NCBI RefSeq assembly: GCF_001457415.1
Contig: NZ_LN881720.1
Location: forward strand, 62,001-126,000
Length of the DNA: 64,000 nucleotides
Source of the DNA: Gorillibacterium timonense
Lineage (GTDB): Bacteria; Bacillota; Bacilli; Paenibacillales; NBRC-103111
Reading direction: 5' to 3'
This document shows, piece by piece, positions 9,256 to 17,523 of the stretch. Made by a program: the position numbers and the translations under genes. The number at the start of each line of letters is the position of its first letter. Positions within the stretch are counted from its first letter, which is position 1. The notes below the pieces were generated by a model, which made no database searches, was not told the DNA's origin, and worked only from the letters and a program-made list of their open reading frames with translations.

Positions 9256-9642
9256 TCCTGAAGCCTCCGATCGGGCGAGCCTGTTCCTTGCCGTCTTTGC
9301 CAAGATCATATCACATAATGACCAGGAAGGCTTACGCCAACAGGCCTAAAGCTAGCGCGAACCCAGAGGGAGCGAGTGCCAGTTGCGTGTCCGAAACTGT
9401 GAAAAGAGAAGCGGATCTCGAATGGGGAAGAAGCAGAAGAAGAGGTCGGCGGCAAAGCAATCGGAGTAAGAGTGGGAAGGACCATTAAACAGTTGAAGCA
9501 GAGAGCGGCTAAGCAGATCATGCTGCAGGAGTAGGTGGAAATTCTATCAAATCACGATGCGAGAAAAATGCTAGAGACACGTTTAAGAGATTCGCCCCCT
9601 GGCCATACTGAGGCTATGATCCTGATGAAGCGGGGCGTGAAC
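9256..9642. other. Divergent intergenic region, kinase promoter side and spoIIR leader
   Basis: 387 bp. Apart from the σF promoter at 9581-9610 I see no gene and no obvious structure. Short ORFs here have no ribosome-binding site and look like chance. Confidence 0.5.
9581..9610 (+). promoter_or_regulatory. σF promoter of spoIIR
   Basis: GTTTA (9581-9585), a 15-bp spacer, then GGCCATACTG (9601-9610). This matches the σF consensus GYWTA-N15-GGNNANAMTW at every position but the last. It fits the known forespore expression of spoIIR and places the transcript start near 9617, just before the chosen start codon. Confidence 0.8.
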
Positions 9643-10401
9643 ATGATGGTGAAACGGGCGAACAATCGGGTTATCGCACTTCTCTTTTTTTCATTGACGA
9701 TGCTTCTTCTTAATTGGCAGACACAAAAGGCTGACGCTGCCTTCGGACAAGCGGGGATTCCGAGCGAGTCGATTCGCATCCGCATCATTGCCAATTCCGA
9801 TACGATCCGCGATCAGGCGATCAAGCGCGTGATCCGGGATCGGCTTTCGACCGAACTGACCGGGTGGGTGGCATCACCTTCCGATCTAGCTGCCGCCCGC
9901 GTCGCCATCCGCAGCCATCTGCCCGAGATAGAAGCGCTGGTCGGCTCCTTGCTAGAATCGCGGGGGTTTGCCTACGGCTATTCGGTGGAGCTCAGCAAGG
10001 TCGAGTTCCCGGATAAGATGTTCGGTTCGCGGCTCTATGCCGCAGGTGAATACGAGGCGCTCCGCATTACGCTCGGAAACGGCGAAGGACAGAACTGGTG
10101 GTGCGTGCTGTTTCCTCCCCTTTGCTTTGCCGATGCAGTGGCCAAGGACGAGGACGGAGTGGCTTTGAAAAAAGCGGTTCTGACGAAGAAAGCTGCGGAT
10201 GACAAGGCCGCGGATAGCGCAGAGAAAGCCAAGAGCGGGAAAAAAGCCGTTGTGAGCAAAGGGAAGGCTGTTGACGGAAAAGGCGAAAGCGGAAGTCAGG
10301 CTGCAATCGAGGACGGCGCGGGCAAAGCACCGAAAGCGAAGTTCTTTGTTTGGGAGGCGCTGAAGGATCTGGGGCGCTGGATCAAAGGGCTGTTCCGGTA
10401 A
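9643..10401 (+). CDS. spoIIR: Stage II sporulation protein R (forespore signalling protein)
   Basis: 252 aa. SpoIIR is made in the forespore, crosses into the intermembrane space and triggers SpoIIGA to process pro-σE. Visible features: an N-terminal signal anchor (residues 7-23, ending TQKADAA), SIRIRIIANSDT near residue 34, and the hallmark CVLFPPLCFAD near residue 155. The start is placed at 9643 because upstream ATGs would lie at or before the transcript start predicted from the σF promoter. The C-terminal part holds a Lys/Ala-rich low-complexity insertion (about 175-225) not usual for the family. In B. subtilis (ywlA) it also neighbours ywlC, ywlD and ywlE, as here. Confidence 0.93.
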   Translation: MMVKRANNRVIALLFFSLTMLLLNWQTQKADAAFGQAGIPSESIRIRIIANSDTIRDQAIKRVIRDRLSTELTGWVASPSDLAAARVAIRSHLPEIEALVGSLLESRGFAYGYSVELSKVEFPDKMFGSRLYAAGEYEALRITLGNGEGQNWWCVLFPPLCFADAVAKDEDGVALKKAVLTKKAADDKAADSAEKAKSGKKAVVSKGKAVDGKGESGSQAAIEDGAGKAPKAKFFVWEALKDLGRWIKGLFR

Positions 10402-10510
10402 AAAACGGCGCTGTGCGAAGGCGGCACTCGCTGGAAAGCTGGAGTTTGTAAGGATGGCTGGGAGCGGCGCTTGTGTGGGTAGCCAGGGCCTACGAGGTAG
10501 AGGTCTTGAA

Positions 10511-10539
10511 GTGACTTCTCGGGGGAGACGCGCTATAAT
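10511..10539 (+). promoter_or_regulatory. Putative σA promoter of the tsaC/sua5 gene
   Basis: GTGACT (10511-10516), a 17-bp spacer, and a perfect TATAAT (10534-10539), about 75 bp before the start codon. The -35 is a partial match. Confidence 0.55.
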
Positions 10540-10613
10540 GGGCAACGACATGAAAACTGCGGTGGAATGGCCCGAACGAACGGGAATCCTCCTATAGATA
10601 AAGAGGAATGAAG

Positions 10614-11804
10614 ATGACGCAATTGTGGCAGGTACATCCCGCCGAAGCACGGCCGGACCATCCGGTGATCCGGGAAGCGGCTGAACGGCTGCGGCATGGC
10701 GAGCCGGTAGCGTTTCCCACGGAGACGGTTTACGGGCTTGGAGCGGACGCCGGCGATACGGCGGCGGTGGAGCGGGTATTCGCGGCAAAGGGAAGGCCGG
10801 CGGATAACCCGCTTATCGTGCATATCGCGGACAAAGCCCAGCTTCAAAGCCTGACTTCTCCACCGGACGAACTATCGCAGCGCCTTATGGATGCCTTCTG
10901 GCCGGGGCCGCTGACGCTGATCCTCCCCGTGCTGCCGGGCGCGGTGTCCCCGCGCGTGACGGCGGGCCTCGCGACCGTCGGGGTGCGCATGCCGGATCAT
11001 CCGGTGGCGCTGGCGCTCATCGAAGCGGCGGAGTGCCCGCTTGCCGCGCCGAGCGCCAACCGGTCCGGGCGGCCCAGCCCGACCCGGGCCGCCCACGTGC
11101 TGGACGACCTGAGCGGACTCATCGCCGGGGTCGTGGACGGCGGTCCGACCGGCGTCGGCGTAGAGTCGACGGTCGTGGAAGCAAGCCCCGGCCGCATCCA
11201 CATCCTGCGCCCGGGCGGCGTGAGCGCGGAGGAGCTCCGGCGCGCCGTTCCCGGCGCGATCGTTACGAAGGCCGGGGAAGTGACGGCCGGGGCCGATCCA
11301 CAGGCGGCGATGAACGCGGAAGCTGCGCTTGCCCCGTCCGCCGAAGAAGAGCGGCCCGAGCAAGAGCACGCTCGCTCCATAGCGGATGCGGCATCCAATG
11401 CAGACGCAGGTGACGCGCCGAAAGCGCCGGGCATGAAGTACACGCATTACGCGCCGAAGGGCAAGCTCACGCTCGTTCTCGCAAGCGATTCCGAGCGGCG
11501 CACCACTTGGATCAACGACGAGCTCGCGCTGCGGAAAGCAGCAGGTGAGCGGACCGGCGTGCTCGCGGCGGAAGAGCGCGCAGCGGGATATGCCGCTGAT
11601 GTGGTCGAAGTCTTCGGCCGCGAGGCCGAGCCGGATACGTTCGCCTACGGCTTGTACGAGGCTCTCCGGCGCTTCGATGAAGCAGGCGCTACGTATATCC
11701 TCGCCGAAGGTGTGAGCGAGGAGGGCATCGGCGCCGCCGTGATGAACCGGCTGCGCAAGGCGGCGGGCGGCCGGATGGTCCGGCTGGATGGGCCGAAGGC
11801 CTAA
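10614..11804 (+). CDS. ywlC: L-threonylcarbamoyladenylate synthase, Sua5 type
   Basis: 396 aa. The N-terminal YrdC domain (about 15-205) has PTETVYGLG, KGRPADNPLIVHI and the nucleotide-binding GVESTVVEAS. A linker rich in Ala/Glu (about 220-270) leads to the C-terminal Sua5 domain beginning at GMKYTHYAPKG. The enzyme makes threonylcarbamoyl-AMP from threonine, bicarbonate and ATP, the first step of t6A37 tRNA modification. ATG at 10614 is preferred over 10608 because AAGAGGA ends directly against the latter. Long Sua5-type proteins are normal in Bacilli, though the linker is longer than usual. Strong promoter and terminator suggest a monocistronic unit. Confidence 0.95.
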   Translation: MTQLWQVHPAEARPDHPVIREAAERLRHGEPVAFPTETVYGLGADAGDTAAVERVFAAKGRPADNPLIVHIADKAQLQSLTSPPDELSQRLMDAFWPGPLTLILPVLPGAVSPRVTAGLATVGVRMPDHPVALALIEAAECPLAAPSANRSGRPSPTRAAHVLDDLSGLIAGVVDGGPTGVGVESTVVEASPGRIHILRPGGVSAEELRRAVPGAIVTKAGEVTAGADPQAAMNAEAALAPSAEEERPEQEHARSIADAASNADAGDAPKAPGMKYTHYAPKGKLTLVLASDSERRTTWINDELALRKAAGERTGVLAAEERAAGYAADVVEVFGREAEPDTFAYGLYEALRRFDEAGATYILAEGVSEEGIGAAVMNRLRKAAGGRMVRLDGPKA

Positions 11805-12226
11805 AGAAGGCATGGAGCTCGCCTTGTGACAAGCGAGCCTTCTGATAGGGAATCCTTGCGATATGGAAGTCTTGCGCTAATAGATATAAGAAACGCAGCG
11901 GACAGCAATCCGTCTCTTCGGAGACCGATTGCTGTTTTTTTTCGGAACGAGTGGATCCCCAGTGGCTCAAACAGCTAGGATCGTCCGTTTCGTTCCTTTC
12001 AACGGTTTGATACCACGACTACCTGTGTCCTGGCCCGTCTTCGCTTTCGGACATGTTTTCCTCTCCAATCGCATATCCATGAGAAGGAAGCTTGGACGCA
12101 GAGACTACGACGCTTCCTTGTTCCGGCGCATCGGGTCCGGAGCGCTGATTTTTCGGGGATTGGCACATACGGGGAAGCGGACGGACCAAGCCGCTTGGGG
12201 ACAAGCCTGCAAAAGGGGAGTGGAGC
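11805..12226. other. Intergenic region with terminator and mntP leader
   Basis: 422 bp. After the terminator at 11902-11942 there are about 280 bp with no gene. I looked for the yybP-ykoY manganese riboswitch often found before mntP and did not recognise it. Confidence 0.5.
11902..11942 (+). terminator. Terminator after ywlC
   Basis: ACAGCAATC and GATTGCTGT plus inner GTCTC/GAGAC form a nearly perfect stem with a TTCG tetraloop, followed by a run of eight T. The AT-rich left flank makes bidirectional use possible. Confidence 0.95.
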
Positions 12227-12781
12227 ATGAATACCGCGCAGTGGGGAGAATGGTTTACGATCATCCTGATGGCGTTTGCTCTCGGACTGGATGCCTTTTC
12301 TCTTGGCATCGGCATCGGGCTTCGGGGAATCCGTCTGCTCGACGTGCTCAAGCTGAGCGTGATCATTGCCATTTTCCATGTGGTAATGCCCCTGATCGGG
12401 ATCTTCACGGGACATTATGTGGGGGAGCTGCTCGGAGATGTGGCCGCATCGGCGGGCGGAGCGCTTCTCGTCTTGCTTGGCGCACACATGATCTACAACT
12501 CCCTGCAAAAAAATAAATCGGACACGATCCATTATCGCTCCACCTGGGGGATGATGCTGTTTGCCTTCTCCGTCAGCATCGATTCGTTTTCGGTGGGGGT
12601 ATCGCTCGGGATGTTTGCTTCGGATCTGATCTTGACGGTTCTGCTCTTCGGAGCCTTCGGAGGGCTGATGTCGATCTGCGGACTCCTCCTCGGCCGCCGG
12701 GTCGGAGAGTGGGTGGGCAGCTACGGAGAGGCATTCGGAGGGTTGATTCTGCTCACGTTCGGGCTGCGATTTCTGTTCTAG
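12227..12781 (+). CDS. mntP: Manganese efflux pump MntP
   Basis: 184 aa with six predicted membrane helices arranged as two similar halves. Each half has the conserved acidic motif: LGLDAFSLGI near residue 17-26 and SIDSFSVGV near residue 115. MntP exports Mn(II) and protects against excess manganese. Ribosome-binding site AAGGGGAG lies 7 bases before ATG. The position between ywlC and ywlE matches B. subtilis ywlD. Regulation by MntR or a riboswitch is common in the family but no such site was identified here. Confidence 0.93.
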   Translation: MNTAQWGEWFTIILMAFALGLDAFSLGIGIGLRGIRLLDVLKLSVIIAIFHVVMPLIGIFTGHYVGELLGDVAASAGGALLVLLGAHMIYNSLQKNKSDTIHYRSTWGMMLFAFSVSIDSFSVGVSLGMFASDLILTVLLFGAFGGLMSICGLLLGRRVGEWVGSYGEAFGGLILLTFGLRFLF

Positions 12782-12952
12782 GGTTCCGCTTGATTCACGG
12801 GCTTCACCGTGCTGTTGATAACTCTCGGGCGGGGACTCCTGCACAAAAATGGGGGAGTCGGCAGGAACTTACCGGATGCCGTTTCCCTAACCGTCTTCTT
12901 TTAAGGTATAATGAAGGAATCACCCGATTTCTTCGGAAAGGAGACCACTTTC

Positions 12953-13528
12953 ATGGGGAAAACCATATTGTTCGTCTGCACCGGTAACACGTGCCGCAGT
13001 CCGATGGCCGAAGGCCTTTTACGCAAGATGGCAAAAGAAGCAGGCTTGTCGATTGAGGTGAAATCGGCAGGGGTCGCCGCCATGGAAGGGAGCTCGATAT
13101 CCTCCCATTCCCAGAAGGTGCTCACCGACAAGGGAGTGGATGGCCGCCTCCATTCGCAGCCCGTACGGGAACCGCTCGTTCGAGAGGCGGACTTGATTCT
13201 GACGATGACCACCCGGCACAAGAACCAGGTGCTCTCGCGTTTTCCGTCAGCCGAAGGGAAGATCTACACCCTCCTGGAATACGCCGGGGGCGATCTGCAG
13301 GAAGAGCAGGCGAACGCCGACCGCGAGTTGGTTGAACTGGTAACCCGGCATTCTCTCGGCCAATCGCTGTCGAAGGCGGAGAGAGAACGCGCGCTGTTTC
13401 TCGAAAGCTTGGCGCAGGATCAGGACATCCCCGACCCGTTCGGGGGAACCTTGGAGGATTACCGCATCTGCGCGCGCGACATCGAGAGTGCGCTCAGCCG
13501 GTTGATCGCCAAGCTGAAGAAGGAATAG
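12953..13528 (+). CDS. ywlE: Protein-arginine phosphatase YwlE (low-molecular-weight phosphatase family)
   Basis: 191 aa. The P-loop CTGNTCRS has nucleophile C9, R15 and T13. Threonine at this position is the residue that gives B. subtilis YwlE its preference for phosphoarginine, where tyrosine phosphatases carry isoleucine. The general acid region is DIPDPFGG (D161). It likely opposes McsB, the arginine kinase that marks proteins for ClpCP. Start by AAAGGAGA before ATG; TATAAT at 12907-12912 is a likely -10. It is about 40 residues longer than typical YwlE because of an extra helical Glu-rich segment (about 110-155) before the DPFGG loop. A tyrosine phosphatase role is the alternative. Confidence 0.88.
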   Translation: MGKTILFVCTGNTCRSPMAEGLLRKMAKEAGLSIEVKSAGVAAMEGSSISSHSQKVLTDKGVDGRLHSQPVREPLVREADLILTMTTRHKNQVLSRFPSAEGKIYTLLEYAGGDLQEEQANADRELVELVTRHSLGQSLSKAERERALFLESLAQDQDIPDPFGGTLEDYRICARDIESALSRLIAKLKKE

Positions 13529-13547
13529 AACGAAGGCGGAGGGCCGC

Positions 13548-13576
13548 TTTACAAACACGGCAAACCCCGCTACTAT
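13548..13576 (+). promoter_or_regulatory. σA promoter driving the ZTP riboswitch leader
   Basis: TTTACA (13548-13553), a 17-bp spacer and TACTAT (13571-13576). Transcription would begin near 13583, just before the riboswitch. Confidence 0.65.
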
Positions 13577-13589
13577 ATAGACAAACATT

Positions 13590-13662
13590 GCGACTCCGAA
13601 GTGACTGGCGGCATAGTGGGATACCACGGTGAAGCTTCGGAGAACGGCCGGCCGCCTGGGCA
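13590..13662 (+). ncRNA. ZTP (ZMP/ZTP, pfl) riboswitch
   Basis: The RNA shows every hallmark of the pfl motif. P1 is CTCCGAA (13594-13600) paired with TTCGGAG (13636-13642). The conserved GTGACTGGCG follows the first P1 strand. The P2 hairpin GTGG/CCAC lies at about 13616-13627. A short P3 is followed by the invariant CCGCCTGGGCA ending at 13662. ZTP riboswitches sense the purine intermediate ZMP/ZTP, which builds up when 10-formyl-THF is short, and switch on folate/one-carbon genes. Here it precedes rpiB-ywlG-glyA, and glyA is the classical target. A terminator follows directly, so control is by transcription attenuation. Confidence 0.93.
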
Positions 13663-13706
13663 AGAGCAACGCTTGCGCATTTTTATGTGCGGGCGGGCTC
13701 TTTTTT
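13663..13706 (+). terminator. Riboswitch expression platform terminator
   Basis: AGAGC/GCTCT closes a long stem in which CGCTTGCGCAT pairs fully (with three G·T wobbles) with ATGTGCGGGCG around a TTTT loop. It is followed by TTTTTT. It lies directly after the conserved 3' strand of the ZTP aptamer. Confidence 0.88.
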
Positions 13707-13720
13707 CATATGTGGAGTTC

Positions 13721-13749
13721 GTGCCAAGAGGGGGCGGTTCGGGTATAAT
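13721..13749 (+). promoter_or_regulatory. Possible second promoter between the riboswitch terminator and rpiB
   Basis: GTGCCA (13721-13726), a 17-bp spacer and a perfect TATAAT (13744-13749). If active it would let rpiB escape riboswitch control. Confidence 0.5.
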
Positions 13750-13789
13750 AAGTAGAAATTCCGGATGGAGAAGAAAGGGGAAAGCTTGC

Positions 13790-14248
13790 ATGAAAATCGC
13801 AATGGGGGCCGATCACGCCGGCTTCGGTCTCAAGAACAAGCTGGCTGAGGTAGCCAGAAGTCTTGGGCATGACGTGCTCGACCTCGGCTGTAACGGACCG
13901 GATTCGGTCGATTATCCCGACTACGCGGCCGCCGTGTGCGGCAAGGTGACGGAGGGAGCCGTGGACAAGGGCGTTCTCATCTGCGGAACGGGAATCGGCA
14001 TGACCATCGCCGCCAACAAGATCCCCGGCATCCGCTGCGCGCTCGTTCACGATCTCTTCTCGGCGAAAGCGACGCGGGAGCATAACGATTCGAACGTTCT
14101 CGCCATGGGCGAGCGGGTGATCGGTCCGGGAGTCGCGGAGGAAATTCTCCGCGTATGGCTCGAGACGGAATTCTCGCAGGGCGAACGGCATCAAGGTCGG
14201 ATCGGCAAGGTGTCCAAGCTGGAAGGGGCATCCGCCCTTCATCCGTAA
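13790..14248 (+). CDS. rpiB: Ribose-5-phosphate isomerase B
   Basis: 152 aa, normal for RpiB/LacAB-type isomerases. Motifs: GADHAGFGLK at residues 6-15, the active-site loop GVLICGTGIGM with C65 as the likely base, and REHNDSNVLAMGERV. It interconverts ribose-5-phosphate and ribulose-5-phosphate in the pentose phosphate pathway, supplying PRPP for purines and pyrimidines. ATG is preceded by AAAGGGG. It is the first gene after the ZTP riboswitch and is followed by ywlG and glyA; the same trio occurs as ywlF-ywlG-glyA in B. subtilis. Confidence 0.96.
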   Translation: MKIAMGADHAGFGLKNKLAEVARSLGHDVLDLGCNGPDSVDYPDYAAAVCGKVTEGAVDKGVLICGTGIGMTIAANKIPGIRCALVHDLFSAKATREHNDSNVLAMGERVIGPGVAEEILRVWLETEFSQGERHQGRIGKVSKLEGASALHP

Positions 14249-14297
14249 TCGGGAATCGACGCTGCAATCGTTCGGTTGAGCAGAGGAGGAGAAGGCG

Positions 14298-15008
14298 ATG
14301 AGCGAAGCTATAGGGACGGCCAAAGCCGGCCGCGAAGCGGAAGAACAGCAGCACCGTTCGAATGGGTGCGCGGAAGGTCCGGTCGCCCTTGCGGGGACGG
14401 CCGGAGAAGAGCTCTCCGCCGCAAGCGCGGTTGCGCCCGAGGAGATTGCGTCCCTTGTGGAGCAGGCTCTCGGGGAGCTGATCGCCGCAGGCGGGCTTGT
14501 CGCGGGAAGCCTCGTCGTCATCGGCGCCAGCACGAGTGAGGTGGCCGGGAAGCGGATCGGCTCCTCCGGGAGCCTGGAGATCGCCCGCGGCATCTGGGAG
14601 GGCGTTCGCCGCGTCCGTCAGACGAGCGGCATCTGCCCGGTGTTCCAATGCTGCGAGCACCTGAACCGCACGCTCGTTGCGGAGCGGGAGTGGCTCGGCC
14701 GCTTCCCGGCCTGGGAGCCGGTGTCGGTCATCCCGGTTCCGCACGCAGGCGGCTCGCTCGCCGCATATGCCTACGGGCAAGCGGTGGCACCGGTCGTCGT
14801 GGAAGCGGTGCGGGCGGATGCCGCCATCGACATCGGCTCGACGCTCATCGGCATGCATCTGAAGCCGGTCGCCGTCCCTGTTCGGCCGACGGCGAAGTGG
14901 ATCGGTGAAGCCACGGTCACGATGGCTTACAGCCGGCCGAAGCTGATCGGTGGGCCGCGAGCCGTCTATGATCCAGCGGCGGCCCGCGAGCTCGGGACGT
15001 GTCAATAG
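14298..15008 (+). CDS. ywlG: TIGR01440/UPF0340 family protein YwlG
   Basis: 236 aa. The conserved family core starts around residue 45 (PEEIASLVEQAL) and includes VIGASTSEVAGKRIG, FQCCEHLNRTLV and DIGSTLIGMHLKPV. The biochemical function is not established. The conserved Cys-Cys-Glu-His motif suggests a catalytic or metal site, but this is inference. An N-terminal 40-residue Ala/Glu-rich extension is not part of the usual family and may be disordered. Ribosome-binding site GGAGGAG precedes ATG. Its fixed position between rpiB and glyA hints at a link to one-carbon or pentose metabolism. Confidence 0.88.
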   Translation: MSEAIGTAKAGREAEEQQHRSNGCAEGPVALAGTAGEELSAASAVAPEEIASLVEQALGELIAAGGLVAGSLVVIGASTSEVAGKRIGSSGSLEIARGIWEGVRRVRQTSGICPVFQCCEHLNRTLVAEREWLGRFPAWEPVSVIPVPHAGGSLAAYAYGQAVAPVVVEAVRADAAIDIGSTLIGMHLKPVAVPVRPTAKWIGEATVTMAYSRPKLIGGPRAVYDPAAARELGTCQ

Positions 15009-15233
15009 ATCACCGATAGAAGATTGGTGCGAGACGGGTGGCAGGCCCTGCGGCAGGATGCGGCGACGCAGCCTGAAATTCGCGAATGCCCGGCGGTAAG
15101 GGGCTTCTCGGCGTCATGCATTGATTGAAACGCTATACGGTATAAGAATGATGCCGGCAGCTGCCGGTTTTCATGGAGCATGGGCATATGAGTATGAGAC
15201 ATTGGCTTTGGCTATCGGCGTAAACGACGAACA

Positions 15234-15252
15234 CGCAGGCTACCCGCCTGCG
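15234..15252 (+). other. Hairpin in the glyA leader
   Basis: CGCAGGC and GCCTGCG form a perfect 7-bp stem around a 5-base loop, 22 bp before the glyA ribosome-binding site. No T-run follows, so it is not a terminator; it may affect mRNA stability or translation. Confidence 0.5.
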
Positions 15253-15285
15253 TCACGTATATTCGATAATCTTGGGAGGATGGAC

Positions 15286-16533
15286 ATGGAACATTTGCGC
15301 AAGCAGGACCCGGAGCTTCTCGCAGCGATGGGGAAGGAACTGAATCGCCAGAAGAATAATATCGAATTGATCGCCTCGGAAAACTTCGTCAGCCCGGCTG
15401 TACTTGAAGCGATGGGCTCCGTTCTGACCAATAAGTATGCGGAAGGCTATCCGGGCAAACGGTACTACGGCGGCTGCGAATTCGTCGACGTGGTCGAAGA
15501 CATCGCCCGCGACCGGGCGAAGGAGATCTTCGGCGCGGAGCATGCCAACGTGCAGCCTCACTCCGGAGCTCAGGCGAACCTTGCTGTCTACCTCGCCGCC
15601 TTGAAGCCAGGCGAGACGGTGCTCGGGATGAACCTCGCCCATGGCGGGCATCTGACGCACGGCAGCCCGGTCAACGCATCCGGCCTGCTGTATAACTTTG
15701 CCGCTTACGGCGTGCGCGAGGACAACTTCCGCATCGACTACGACGAAGTCCGCAAGGCGGCCTTCAAGCATCGCCCGCGTTTGATCGTAGCCGGCGCCAG
15801 CGCTTATCCGCGCACGATTGATTTCGAAGCCTTCGCTTCCATCGCTCAGGACGTGGGCGCTCTCTTCATGGTCGACATGGCCCACATCGCCGGTCTCGTC
15901 GCCGCTGGCGTTCATCCGAGCCCGGTCCCTTACGCCCAGTTCGTGACCACGACGACCCACAAAACCCTGCGCGGTCCGCGCGGCGGCATGATCCTTACCC
16001 GCAAAGCGTGGGCGCAGCAGATCGACAAGGCCGTGTTCCCGGGTACGCAGGGCGGTCCGCTTGAGCATATCATCGCCGCCAAGGCGGCCTCCTTCGGAGA
16101 GGTGCTGAAGCCGGAATTCAAGACGTACGCCGAACAGATCGTCAAGAACGCCAAGGTGCTGGCGGATGAGCTGATGGCCGAGGGGCTGACCATCGTGTCG
16201 GGCGGAACGGACAACCACCTGATGCTCGTCGACCTGCGGAACATCAACATTACTGGCAAGGCAGCGGAGCATCTGCTCGATGAAGTCGGCGTTACCGTCA
16301 ACAAGAACGCCATCCCCTTCGATCCGACGAGCCCGAACGTGACGAGCGGCATCCGCATCGGCACGCCGGCCGTCACGAGCCGGGGCATGGACGAGGGCGC
16401 GATGAAGAAGATCGGCCAAATCATCGCCCTGACCCTCAAAAATGCGACGGACGAAGCGGCCTTGAACAAGGCCCGCGGCATGGTTCGTGAGCTGACCGAG
16501 CAATTCCCGCTCTACAAGGACCTGGCTTATTAA
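15286..16533 (+). CDS. glyA: Serine hydroxymethyltransferase
   Basis: 415 aa, full length. It carries the N-terminal motif [12 protein letters not shown], the substrate-binding YYGGCEFVD and the PLP-binding lysine K226 in [14 protein letters not shown]. It converts serine and tetrahydrofolate to glycine and 5,10-methylene-THF, the main source of one-carbon units. ATG 15286 is chosen because GGGAGG at 15274-15279 touches the earlier ATG 15280 but is well spaced for this one. It probably shares a transcript with rpiB and ywlG under the ZTP riboswitch, although 277 bp separate it from ywlG and could hold its own promoter. A strong terminator follows. Confidence 0.98.
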   Translation: MEHLRKQDPELLAAMGKELNRQKNNIELIASENFVSPAVLEAMGSVLTNKYAEGYPGKRYYGGCEFVDVVEDIARDRAKEIFGAEHANVQPHSGAQANLAVYLAALKPGETVLGMNLAHGGHLTHGSPVNASGLLYNFAAYGVREDNFRIDYDEVRKAAFKHRPRLIVAGASAYPRTIDFEAFASIAQDVGALFMVDMAHIAGLVAAGVHPSPVPYAQFVTTTTHKTLRGPRGGMILTRKAWAQQIDKAVFPGTQGGPLEHIIAAKAASFGEVLKPEFKTYAEQIVKNAKVLADELMAEGLTIVSGGTDNHLMLVDLRNINITGKAAEHLLDEVGVTVNKNAIPFDPTSPNVTSGIRIGTPAVTSRGMDEGAMKKIGQIIALTLKNATDEAALNKARGMVRELTEQFPLYKDLAY

Positions 16534-16561
16534 TCCATCACCGTGCCCAGTGGCACGAGGA

Positions 16562-16602
16562 AGAGAGCTTTCCCCGAACAGGTGGAGAAAGCTCTCTTTT
16601 TG
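16562..16602 (+). terminator. Terminator after glyA
   Basis: AGAGAGCTTTC (16562-16572) pairs with GAGAAAGCTCTCT (16584-16596), followed by a T-run. Confidence 0.93.
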
Positions 16603-16727
16603 TGCGGGTAAACTCCATGGATCCGAAGAGGCGTCAATGGGATGGAGAGGGGCAAATAAAGCATACTCGGGTGCTCACCCAAGAATATCCTGTTCATGGT
16701 TTTGGAAAAGATTAAATGAATCGGTTG

Positions 16728-16736
16728 TGCTATAAT
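16728..16736 (+). promoter_or_regulatory. Extended -10 promoter of upp
   Basis: TGCTATAAT (TG-N-TATAAT) ends 50 bp before the upp start. The -35 is poor (TTGGAA lies too far), which fits an extended -10 promoter. Confidence 0.6.
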
Positions 16737-16786
16737 GGACAAAGTTTTAGGAAAAAACGGTGAATAGCCGTTCGGGAGGATTACTG

Positions 16787-17416
16787 ATGGGACAAGTATT
16801 TGTATGCGATCATCCGCTGATTCAACACAAGTTGACGTACATCCGGGATGAAAACACAACGACCAAGGATTTCCGCGAGCTGGTAGACGAAGTGGCGACC
16901 CTTATGGCCTATGAGATCACCCGCAGCATCCCGCTGGAAACGGTTACGGTGCAAACCCCGGTGGCTCGCACCGAATCGAAGATCATCTCGGGACGGATGC
17001 TGGGCCTGATTCCGATTCTGCGCGCGGGTCTGGGCATGGTGGACGGCGTTCTGAAGCTGATTCCTGCCGCCAAGGTGGGCCATATCGGCTTGTACCGCGA
17101 CCCCGAGACGCTGCAGCCGGTTGAATACTACACCAAGCTGCCGACCGACGTTACCGAGCGCGAGCTGATTGTCATCGATCCGATGCTGGCGACGGGCGGC
17201 TCCGCCATCGCTGCGATCGACGTATTGAAGAAGCTGAACTGCACCCAAATCAAGCTGATGTGCCTGATCGCCGCGCCCGAAGGCGTTAAAGCCATCCAAG
17301 ACGCGCATCCGGATGTGGATCTGTATGTAGCGGCCATTGACGATCATCTGAATGACCACGGTTACATCGTTCCGGGACTTGGTGATGCAGGAGACCGTCT
17401 GTTCGGGACAAAATAA
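16787..17416 (+). CDS. upp: Uracil phosphoribosyltransferase
   Basis: 209 aa, the exact family size. The PRPP-binding loop [12 protein letters not shown] lies near residue 128-139, and the uracil-binding C-terminus [18 protein letters not shown] is complete. It makes UMP from uracil and PRPP in pyrimidine salvage. GGGAGG precedes ATG by 7 bases. It sits between glyA and the cell-envelope gene mnaA, as part of the glyA-upp-atp block conserved in Bacilli. An extended -10 upstream gives it a separate promoter. Confidence 0.98.
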   Translation: MGQVFVCDHPLIQHKLTYIRDENTTTKDFRELVDEVATLMAYEITRSIPLETVTVQTPVARTESKIISGRMLGLIPILRAGLGMVDGVLKLIPAAKVGHIGLYRDPETLQPVEYYTKLPTDVTERELIVIDPMLATGGSAIAAIDVLKKLNCTQIKLMCLIAAPEGVKAIQDAHPDVDLYVAAIDDHLNDHGYIVPGLGDAGDRLFGTK

Positions 17417-17523
17417 TTGCCGTTTTATTGTGAAACCTTCGCTCTGGTGAATCGTACGATAGAGAGTCTTAAGACGGAAGCCGCATTCCGCGCCAACTTC
17501 CATGGATAAGGTAAGGTGAGTTT

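Noticed and set aside
11943..12226. Possible yybP-ykoY manganese riboswitch before mntP
   Set aside because: Searched for the conserved aptamer core and found no match; only unrelated small stems.
11929..12516. 195-codon plus-strand ORF covering the mntP leader
   Set aside because: It has no ribosome-binding site, begins inside the ywlC terminator and runs out of frame through mntP.
15121..15285. N-terminal extension of glyA
   Set aside because: The extension is not conserved in SHMT; GGGAGG clearly sets the start at 15286.
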